From: Bacteroidales bacterium UBA1711
Lineage (GTDB): Bacteria > Bacteroidota > Bacteroidia > Bacteroidales > P3
Assembly: GCA_002317325.1 (NCBI GenBank)
Contig: DCJB01000127.1
Location: 1 to 6,169 of the forward strand
Direction: 5' to 3'
Length of the DNA: 6,169 nt
How positions within the stretch are numbered: the stretch's first letter is position 1; every line of letters starts with the position of its first letter. A program made the translations under genes and the position numbers. Shown here in pieces: positions 1-5,345 of the stretch. A model generated the notes under the pieces. That model worked only from the letters and a program-made list of their open reading frames with translations, was not told where the DNA came from and searched no databases.

Positions 1-578
1 CGCCGCGCCTCCCCTTTGTCTATCAGCTCGCCGTAGTGGTCGTATATGGGGTGGGGCGCCCAGTGCTTGGGCTTCCCGTCGGGGTCAAATTTCTCTATGT
101 CGGCCACCACCGACTCCGACAGGGCCGCAAAACCGTCCATGGCCTTCACAAAGTAGGGCGGCAGCACCCGGTCCAACGGATTCGGCTCGTGGGGCAGCAT
201 ATTGTGTATGAGCCCTATGCAGCGGGCTTCGCAGCACCGCTTCACCACCCGGGCTATCGCCCCGAAGCAGGGCGCCATAAACGACATCCAGTAGGCAAAC
301 ACCACCACGTCGGGCCGCTGGCGGGCGATGTGCCGCCCCGCCGACACCCAGCTCGTGGGACGGCAGGAGTTGATGCGGCGGCTGATGGACAGCCCCGCCG
401 GCGCGCTGCTGTCCGTAAACTGGCTCTTGCCCGGAAATAGGAACGACGGATACTGGAGGGTGAAGGTGACCATCTCCACGCGGTGGCCTTCCTTGATAAA
501 CTGGCCGGCCAACCGCTCGTTGAAGGCGGCCAAGCCGCCTCGGTAGGGGTGGGCAGTGCCCACGATGACGATTTTCAT
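1..578 (-). CDS. Glycosyltransferase, GT4-like N-terminal domain (partial)
   Basis: This is the first 192 codons of a probable GT-B fold glycosyltransferase; the C-terminal part, which would carry the nucleotide-sugar site, lies beyond the left edge. The protein begins MKIVIVGTAHPYRGGLAAF, the usual first beta strand and glycine-rich loop (residues 1-20) of group 1 transferases. A hydrophobic strand follows around residues 90-103 (DVVVFAYWMSFMAP), then IGLIHNMLPHEPNPLDR at 121-137, and a segment with GFAALSESVVADI at 149-161, where these enzymes finish the acceptor-binding domain. No signal peptide is seen, so it is probably cytoplasmic or membrane-peripheral. The role is inferred to be transfer of a sugar to a lipid-linked or surface glycan; donor and acceptor cannot be told. 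It starts 48 bases after rlmB, and the gap holds a heptamer repeat. The ATG at 578 is the only sensible start. Confidence 0.85.
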   Translation of the reverse strand, partial: MKIVIVGTAHPYRGGLAAFNERLAGQFIKEGHRVEMVTFTLQYPSFLFPGKSQFTDSSAPAGLSISRRINSCRPTSWVSAGRHIARQRPDVVVFAYWMSFMAPCFGAIARVVKRCCEARCIGLIHNMLPHEPNPLDRVLPPYFVKAMDGFAALSESVVADIEKFDPDGKPKHWAPHPIYDHYGELIDKGEAR

Positions 579-587
579 TGATGCGAC

Positions 588-619
588 TGTGTGAACTGTG
601 AACTATGAACTGTTTGAAC
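588..619. repeat. Heptamer tandem repeat, unit GTGAACT (plus strand)
   Basis: Three uninterrupted seven-base units lie at 591-597 (GTGAACT), 598-604 (GTGAACT) and 605-611 (ATGAACT), followed by a looser copy GTTTGAAC at 612-619. They fill most of the 48-base gap between rlmB and the glycosyltransferase gene. The unit closely resembles the GTGAATT/GTGAAATT repeat at 4178-4219. Its function is unknown. Confidence 0.8.
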
Positions 620-626
620 GGCTGTG

Positions 627-1415
627 CTATCGGCGCTGCCGCAGGACTTCGTACATGAATATGGCCGCGGCCACCGACACGTTGAGCGACTGAACCTGTC
701 CCAGAATGGGCAGCCGCGCCCGCAGGTCGGCCATCCTCAGTATCTCCGGACTGATGCCCGTCTCCTCGGCGCCCATCACCAAGAGGGTGGGCCCCCTCAG
801 GTCGGCCTCGAGGTAGTCGGTCGAACCCTTCTCCGTCGCGGCCACCACCTGCAGGCCGCACTGCTTGGCCAGGTTCACCACCGTCTTGAGGTTCGGCTCG
901 CGGCATACCGGCACCCGCAGCAGCGCCCCCGACGAGGTCTTCACCGCGTCGTCGCTCACCTGGGCGCTCCCGTGGTCGGGTATGATGACTGCGTCCACAC
1001 CGGCGCACTCCGCGGTGCGGACGATGGCGCCGAAGTTGCGCACGTCGGTGATGTGGTCGAGCATCAGCAGCAGCGGCGGCCGCTCCTGCTCCATGAGGCT
1101 GGGAATCATGTCTATCGCACGGCGGTAGGCGATGGGGGCAATCAGGGCCGCCACCCCTTGGTGGTTGCCGTGCGTGAGGCGGTCGAGTTTCTCTGCGGGC
1201 ACAAACTGGAAGGGGATTCCGCGCTCGCGTATCCGCTGCTTCAGCTCGCCCGACAGCGGGCCGGCGAGGCCGTTCTGCAGCAGCACCCGGTCTATCTGCA
1301 CCCCGCCGTCTATGGCCTCGATTACCGGGCGCATTCCGTATATGGTGTTGCCCGACTCGGGCTTGCCGGCGGCCGCTTCGGCGCGGCCGGGTTGGTTGGT
1401 CTTTTTTTGTATCAT
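627..1415 (-). CDS. rlmB: 23S rRNA (guanosine-2'-O)-methyltransferase RlmB, TrmH/SpoU family
   Basis: RlmB uses S-adenosylmethionine to methylate the 2'-hydroxyl of a conserved guanosine in the peptidyl-transferase region of 23S rRNA (G2251 in E. coli). At 262 aa the length is normal. The N-terminal substrate-binding domain covers roughly residues 23-100 (NTIYGMRPVIEAI near its start), and the SPOUT catalytic domain covers 115-262. All three SPOUT motifs are visible: motif 1 RNFGAIVRTAECAGVDAVII (126-145, with N127 and R133), motif 2 VMGAEETGISPEI (213-225) and motif 3 PILGQVQSLNVSVAAAIF (236-253, with S243 and N245), which forms the cofactor-binding knot. The substrate-binding domain favours RlmB over TrmL or other short SpoU proteins. 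The basic first 20 residues look disordered. The gene starts 36 bases after the ABC ATPase gene, has no Shine-Dalgarno sequence, and ends in TAG. Confidence 0.93.
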   Translation of the reverse strand: MIQKKTNQPGRAEAAAGKPESGNTIYGMRPVIEAIDGGVQIDRVLLQNGLAGPLSGELKQRIRERGIPFQFVPAEKLDRLTHGNHQGVAALIAPIAYRRAIDMIPSLMEQERPPLLLMLDHITDVRNFGAIVRTAECAGVDAVIIPDHGSAQVSDDAVKTSSGALLRVPVCREPNLKTVVNLAKQCGLQVVAATEKGSTDYLEADLRGPTLLVMGAEETGISPEILRMADLRARLPILGQVQSLNVSVAAAIFMYEVLRQRR

Positions 1416-1451
1416 GTTGCGGTGTTTTTTGTCGTTTGTGGGGCGGCGGGT

Positions 1452-2117
1452 TCAGGCGGCCGGCGGCGGCACCACCCGCCCGTCGCAGAGGCGTATCTCG
1501 CGGTCCGACATCCGGGCCAGCGCCGTGTTGTGGGTCACTATCACGAAGGTCTGCCCGTACTGGTCCCGCAGCCGGAAGAACAGGCGGTGCAGCTCCTCGG
1601 CGTGCTGCGTGTCCAAATTGCCGCTGGGCTCGTCGGCCAGCACCACCGAGGGGTGGTTGATCAGCGCCCGCGCCACGGCAAAGCGCTGCTGCTCCCCGCC
1701 CGATAGCTGGGCGGGTTTGTGGTCCGCGCGACCCGCCACTCCCAAAAACTCTATCAGCTGACGCGCCTCGGCCTCGGCCTCGCTGCGGCTCCTGCCCCCT
1801 ATGAGGGCGGGCAGGCACACGTTCTCTATCGCCGTGAACTCGGGCAGCAGGTTGTGAAACTGGAACACGAAGCCGATGTGCCGGTTGCGGAAGGCCGCCA
1901 AAGCCTTGGACCCCATGCGGGTGATGTCCGTGTCGTCGTAGCGTATGCTGCCGCTGTCGGGTCGGTCGAGGGTGCCTATCAGCTGCAGCAGGGTCGTCTT
2001 GCCCGCCCCCGACGCGCCCACTATGCTCACCACCTCCGCGTCCCCGATGGCAAGGCTCACGTCGCGCAGCACCTGCAGCGTCCCGTACGACTTGTTCAAA
2101 TGGTCTATCGTTATCAT
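1452..2117 (-). CDS. lolD: ABC transporter ATP-binding protein, LolD type
   Basis: This is the cytoplasmic ATPase subunit of an ABC system of the LolD/MacB group. LolD powers the LolCE complex, which releases lipoproteins from the inner membrane for transfer to the outer membrane. The 221-aa protein carries the full set of motifs: Walker A GASGAGKTT (34-42), Q-loop FVFQFHNLL (83-91), signature LSGGEQQR (138-145), Walker B VVLADEP (158-164, catalytic E163), D-loop SGNLDT (165-170) and H-loop H196 in VIVTHNTAL. The opening MITIDHLNKSYG and the IGTLDRPDSG segment (47-56) fit LolD. One small variation is RFAVARAL after the signature, where RVAIARAL is usual. No LolC/LolE-like permease is next to it, so the substrate is inferred from sequence type alone; a MacB-like or cell-division exporter ATPase is possible. 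It begins 15 bases after hutI. Confidence 0.87.
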   Translation of the reverse strand: MITIDHLNKSYGTLQVLRDVSLAIGDAEVVSIVGASGAGKTTLLQLIGTLDRPDSGSIRYDDTDITRMGSKALAAFRNRHIGFVFQFHNLLPEFTAIENVCLPALIGGRSRSEAEAEARQLIEFLGVAGRADHKPAQLSGGEQQRFAVARALINHPSVVLADEPSGNLDTQHAEELHRLFFRLRDQYGQTFVIVTHNTALARMSDREIRLCDGRVVPPPAA

Positions 2118-2132
2118 GCCGCTCTCGGGGTT

Positions 2133-3368
2133 TTACACCTCCCGCCCGCCTATGAAGGCGCGATACACCTTGTTCTCCCCGTAGGCGTAGGGCAGGTACT
2201 CGTAGGTGGGAATCTCGGTCGTCAGGTAGAAGTTGGCCCGCTTGCCCACCGCAATGGAGCCCAGCTGGTCGCTCACCCCCATCGCGTAGCCGCTGTTCAG
2301 GGTCGTGGCGTTGATGGCCTCCTCGGGCAGCATTCGGTAGTTGACGCACGCAAAGCTCACCACCAACTGCATATTGCCCGAGGGCGACGATCCGGGGTTG
2401 TAGTCCGACGCCATGGCCACGGGCAGCCCCGCCTCCATCATCCGCCGCACCGGCGCGTGCTGCATATTCAGGAAGAAGGCCGCACCCGGAAGCACGGTGG
2501 GCATAGTGTCGGACCCGAGGAGGCAGCGTATCTCCTCCTCGCCCGTGTATTCCAGATGGTCGCACGAGAGGGCGTGGTGCCGCACCGCGCACTGTATCCC
2601 GCCCGAACAGGCCATCTCGTTGGCGTGTATCTTGGGCCGCAAACCTGCCTTGGCCCCCGCCTCCAGCATTCGGTCGGTGTCCTCCACGGTGAAGAAGCCC
2701 GCGTCGCAAAACACGTCTATAAAGTCGGCCAGCCCCTCGGCCGCCGCCTGCGGTATCATGCGCTCTATCACCAAATCCACAAACTCCTCCTGCCGGCCCC
2801 GGTACTCCATGGGTATCCCGTGCGCCCCGAGCAGCGTGGCCCGGATGGTCAGGGGGCTGCTCTCCCGCAGCCGGCGTATGACGCGGAGCATCTTCAGCTC
2901 GGCCTCGGGGGTCATCCCGTAGCCCGACTTGATTTCCACCGCCCCGGTGCCGTACCGTATTATCTGTTCCAGACGCTGCATCGCATCGTCGTACAGCTGC
3001 TCTTCCGAAGCCTCCTGCACCCGCTTGGCGCTGTTCAGTATGCCGCCGCCCCGCTTGGCGATGTCGTCGTAGGACAGACCCCTGATTTTGTCGATATACT
3101 CAATCTCGCGGCTGCCGGCATACACCAAGTGCGTGTGGCTGTCGCAGAAGCTCGGCAGCACCATGCGCCCGCGGGCTTCTATTTCGAGGTCGAAGGTCTG
3201 CTCTCCCAGCTCCTCCATGGGGCCGAAAGCCGCAAAGTGGTCGTCCTCGACTATCAGGTAGGCGTTCTCTATGTGTCCTATGCGGGCCATGTCGGTCCCG
3301 CACACCCTCAGCCGCGGCTCGCTCTCCGTCTGCAGCAGCGACTTGATATTCTTGACAAGTGTTCTCAT
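2133..3368 (-). CDS. hutI: Imidazolonepropionase
   Basis: HutI (EC 3.5.2.7) hydrolyses 4-imidazolone-5-propanoate to N-formimino-L-glutamate, the third step of histidine degradation, in the cytoplasm. The 411-aa length is normal, and the protein is a metal-dependent hydrolase of the amidohydrolase superfamily. The metal site is visible: H78 and H80 in DSHTHLVYAGSRE (76-88), H248 in KIHANE (246-251), and D322 in ASDYNPGSSPSGN (320-332). Other family marks are GGGI (107-110), EIKSGYGM (145-152), LLGAHGIP (179-186) and H271 in CDHLEY. The C-terminal residues 365-411 form the second half of the small beta domain (GSIAVGKRANF). No other hut gene (hutH, hutU, ftcD) is in the window. hutI is the first of four closely spaced genes; the 86 bases before its ATG contain no clear TAnnTTTG box and no Shine-Dalgarno sequence. 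Confidence 0.96.
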   Translation of the reverse strand: MRTLVKNIKSLLQTESEPRLRVCGTDMARIGHIENAYLIVEDDHFAAFGPMEELGEQTFDLEIEARGRMVLPSFCDSHTHLVYAGSREIEYIDKIRGLSYDDIAKRGGGILNSAKRVQEASEEQLYDDAMQRLEQIIRYGTGAVEIKSGYGMTPEAELKMLRVIRRLRESSPLTIRATLLGAHGIPMEYRGRQEEFVDLVIERMIPQAAAEGLADFIDVFCDAGFFTVEDTDRMLEAGAKAGLRPKIHANEMACSGGIQCAVRHHALSCDHLEYTGEEEIRCLLGSDTMPTVLPGAAFFLNMQHAPVRRMMEAGLPVAMASDYNPGSSPSGNMQLVVSFACVNYRMLPEEAINATTLNSGYAMGVSDQLGSIAVGKRANFYLTTEIPTYEYLPYAYGENKVYRAFIGGREV

Positions 3369-3454
3369 AATGTGTGTGTCATTTATGTTTGGGAATGTTG
3401 TTTCTTTCTGCGATGGGCCTGATGGAGGACCTTGGTTTGCAGGTCTGCTATAAA

Positions 3455-4069
3455 CTATTGCTGTCCGATATTAACCAAGTTGTGGTATGGAAATGCAAAT
3501 CCCATTACCTGTCCGGCAGAAAAGATGTGTGCCTTCTCCTTCAGTGTGCCTTCTTCCAGACAGTCCAGCACCTTCTCAATCTTTTGGTCTGTCTCCATTT
3601 GGTGACGCTCAACCTGTTCCAACCGCTGGAATATGCCGTAATTTGCAGATAGAAACCGCCGCATGGCCACAAAGGCATCGATTATGCGGATGCTCATCTC
3701 TATGGCCGCCTTTGACCGAAGTACGGCACTCAGCTGGCTGACCCCTTGTTCGGTAAAGGCAAAGGGGCGATACTTGATATTGTATCCCCTGCCTTGTTTC
3801 ATGGTCACATTTTGTGACCTTGAAACTCCCGATTCGGGCGGGGCTGCAATCTGAGGCGCTTTGCCCAGCACCTCGCTTATTTCCTCTTCTGTCAACCGAA
3901 ACATGAACCGTTCTGGGAATCTATCGGCATTCCTTTTGACAGCCTGGTTCAAGACCTTGGTCTCCACTTCATACAGCTGAGCCAAGTCTCTGTCCAGCAT
4001 CACTTGCACCCCTCTGAGGGTGTAAATCATGTTTTGAATGCCTTTTGTGTTCAACTTTTGGTTCTCCAT
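3455..4069 (-). CDS. ORF6N-domain protein, probable phage-type DNA-binding protein
   Basis: The 204-aa product has an ORF6N domain at residues 14-108, marked by IYTLRGVQVMLDRDLAQLY (15-33), VETKVLNQAVKRNADRFPER (35-54), MFRLTEEE (56-63) and FAFTEQGVSQLSAVLRS (103-119). This domain is known from phage antirepressor-like proteins and is common in Bacteroidota genomes and mobile elements; binding to DNA is inferred. Residues 124-141 (EMSIRIIDAFVAMRRFLS) are also typical. Residues 145-178 look like a coiled coil (FQRLEQVERHQMETDQKIEKVLDCL). The tail (HIFSAGQVMGFAF, 181-193) recalls the start of a further C-terminal domain in longer relatives, but the protein stops 11 residues later, so it may be shortened. 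Hand-counted lines give about 47-53 % GC in most of the gene and about 30 % near its start, well below its neighbours. The target and biological role are unknown. Confidence 0.88.
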   Translation of the reverse strand: MENQKLNTKGIQNMIYTLRGVQVMLDRDLAQLYEVETKVLNQAVKRNADRFPERFMFRLTEEEISEVLGKAPQIAAPPESGVSRSQNVTMKQGRGYNIKYRPFAFTEQGVSQLSAVLRSKAAIEMSIRIIDAFVAMRRFLSANYGIFQRLEQVERHQMETDQKIEKVLDCLEEGTLKEKAHIFSAGQVMGFAFPYHNLVNIGQQ

Positions 4070-4084
4070 TTTTTCAAAGAATGG
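4066..4084. promoter_or_regulatory. Candidate operator: 19-base near-palindrome over the ORF6N gene start
   Basis: The plus strand reads CCATTTTTTCAAAGAATGG. The two nine-base arms around the central C at 4075 match at eight of nine positions; only 4071/4079 differ. The start codon of the ORF6N gene (minus strand, 4069-4067) lies in one arm. The position suggests a site where a regulator, perhaps the ORF6N protein itself, could block expression. This is inference from symmetry and position only. Confidence 0.35.
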
Positions 4085-4177
4085 GTGGCTCAGATTGACC
4101 GTTGGGGGAGTTTGAGGCGTGCGGGGTCTGTTTATGAATGTCTGAGGTTATCTTTGGAGTAGTGCATCAATTGTCCC

Positions 4178-4219
4178 TTCACAATTCACAATTTCACAAT
4201 TTCACAATTCACCGTTCAC
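4178..4219. repeat. Seven/eight-base repeat array, unit GTGAATT or GTGAAATT (minus strand), spanning the ruvB stop
   Basis: On the plus strand the core TTCAC recurs at 4178, 4185, 4193, 4201, 4208 and 4215, with steps of 7, 8, 8, 7 and 7 bases. Read on the minus strand the units are GTGAATT and GTGAAATT. The ruvB stop codon (4211-4209) lies inside one unit, and the last ruvB codons form another, diverged unit. Each unit carries a TGA on the minus strand; because the step is not a multiple of three, TGAs close all three frames just after ruvB. No function is known to me. Confidence 0.8.
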
Positions 4220-5246
4220 TGTCCCCAAACAACTCTGCCTGGATGCCGTCCTTCATCCGTCCGAGGTGACGGTAGGCCAGTTCGGTGGCTTCCCGTCCGC
4301 GGGGAGTGCGCTGGAGGTAGCCTTCCTGTATCAGGTAGGGTTCATACACCTCCTCCACAGTGCCCGCGTCTTCGCCCACGGCGGTGGCTATGTTGTTGAT
4401 GCCCACCGGGCCGCCTTTGAATTTGTCTATCAGGGTGGTGAGTATGCGGAGGTCCATCTCGTCGAGGCCGTTCTGGTCCACGTTGAGGGCCTGCAGCGCG
4501 TAGCGGGCGATGTCGAGGGTGATGGTCCCGTCGCCCTTCACCTGTGCGAAGTCCCGCACCCGCCGCAGCAGCAGGTTGGCTATGCGGGGGGTGCCGCGGC
4601 TGCGGCGGGCTATCTCGAATGCCGACTCCGAAGTGATCTTCACGTTCAGCAGCCCCGCCGAGCGGTTCACTATGCCCGCAAGGGTCTCGGCGTCGTAGTA
4701 TTTGAGGCGGCAGTTGATGCCGAATCGCGCCCGCAGCGGGGCAGTGAGCATTCCCGAGCGGGTGGTGGCCCCGATGAGCGTGAAGGGCTTGAGGCTCAGC
4801 TGCACGCTGCGGGCCGCCGGCCCCGACTCAATCAAGATGTCTATCTTGTAGTCCTCCATGGCCGAGTAAAGATACTCCTCCACCACGGGACTCAGGCGGT
4901 GGATTTCGTCGATAAACAGCACATCGTTGGCCTCAAGGGAGGTGAGCATTCCCGCCAAGTCGCCCGGCTTGTCCAGCACCGGCCCCGAGGTCATCTTGAT
5001 GCCCACGCCCAGCTCGTTGGCTATGATGTGCGACAGGGTGGTCTTCCCCAAGCCCGGGGGGCCGTGCAGCAGCACATGATCCAGCGGCTCGCGGCGCTTC
5101 TTGGCGGCGCCCACGAACACACGCAGGTTGTCCAACACCTGCTGCTGGCCGGCAAAACTGTCGAACCCCTTCGGCCGCAGCGCCCGCTCCACCTCCCGCT
5201 CCTGCACCGTCTGCGAGTGCCCGGTAGCGTCCAAATTGTTGTTCAT
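4209..5246 (-). CDS. ruvB: Holliday junction branch migration helicase subunit RuvB
   Basis: RuvB is the AAA+ motor that, as hexameric rings with RuvA, drives branch migration of Holliday junctions before RuvC cuts them. At 345 aa the gene is complete. Seen in order: the N-terminal lead RPKGFDSFAGQQQVLDNL (24-41), Walker A GPPGLGKTT (62-70), the DNA-side loop with SGPVLDKPGDLA (87-98), Walker B VLFIDEIHRL (109-118), sensor 1 GATTRSGML (159-167), the arginine-finger region APLRARFG (169-176), sensor 2 RGTPRIANLLLRRVRD (217-232), and the C-terminal winged-helix domain (about 260-340) with GGPVGINNIA (278-287) and QRTPRGR (312-318). ruvA and ruvC are not in the window. A -7 type promoter box lies about 20 bases upstream. 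The last codons merge into a repeat array. Confidence 0.98.
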   Translation of the reverse strand: MNNNLDATGHSQTVQEREVERALRPKGFDSFAGQQQVLDNLRVFVGAAKKRREPLDHVLLHGPPGLGKTTLSHIIANELGVGIKMTSGPVLDKPGDLAGMLTSLEANDVLFIDEIHRLSPVVEEYLYSAMEDYKIDILIESGPAARSVQLSLKPFTLIGATTRSGMLTAPLRARFGINCRLKYYDAETLAGIVNRSAGLLNVKITSESAFEIARRSRGTPRIANLLLRRVRDFAQVKGDGTITLDIARYALQALNVDQNGLDEMDLRILTTLIDKFKGGPVGINNIATAVGEDAGTVEEVYEPYLIQEGYLQRTPRGREATELAYRHLGRMKDGIQAELFGDSER

Positions 5247-5265
5247 TCTTCTTGCTTTGAGGCTG

Positions 5266-5273
5266 CAAAAATA
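5266..5273 (-). promoter_or_regulatory. Probable ruvB promoter, -7 box TATTTTTG
   Basis: Read on the minus strand, 5273 to 5266 spell TATTTTTG, an exact match to the TAnnTTTG -7 consensus described for Bacteroidota sigma-70 promoters. It lies 19 bases before the ruvB ATG, which would leave a very short leader. A run of nine thymines (plus-strand A at 5276-5284) is just upstream. No TTG/TTTG -33 element is seen at the expected distance, so the assignment rests on the -7 box and its position. Confidence 0.5.
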
Positions 5274-5345
5274 CGAAAAAAAAACGGTTCGCGTAATAAA
5301 TGAAGCCCCCCGGCGTTATCCTTCCGCCTTAAACCGCTAAGAACT

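Noticed and set aside
85..2709. An 874-codon open frame on the minus strand running across the glycosyltransferase, rlmB, the ABC ATPase gene and part of hutI.
   Set aside because: It overlaps four well-supported genes in another frame and translates to low-complexity Arg/Gly/Ala-rich protein with no domain. High GC with few stop codons explains its length.
1719..3422. A 567-codon plus-strand open frame opposite the ABC ATPase gene and hutI.
   Set aside because: It lies across two real genes and their gap, with His/Val/Leu/Gly-rich composition and no domain; it is a GC-driven shadow.
3369..3454. A frameshift that could restore a longer C-terminus to the ORF6N protein.
   Set aside because: The two other minus-strand frames past residue 187 hit stops quickly and give no family-like sequence; only the in-frame stretch after the TAG stays open.
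4070..4177. Possible small gene, RNA or terminator between ruvB and the ORF6N gene.
   Set aside because: I saw no GC-rich hairpin followed by thymines, no TAnnTTTG box and no convincing short reading frame apart from the dyad at the start codon and the adjacent repeat array.
4266..5303. A 345-codon plus-strand open frame opposite ruvB.
   Set aside because: It is antisense to a textbook RuvB, shows no recognisable motif, and its His/Val/Gly-rich composition is what GC-biased codons give on the opposite strand.
5317..5324. TATCCTTC as a possible -7 box for the universal stress protein gene.
   Set aside because: It differs from TAnnTTTG at two of six fixed positions and has no TTG-type element at a proper distance upstream, so it is not supportable.
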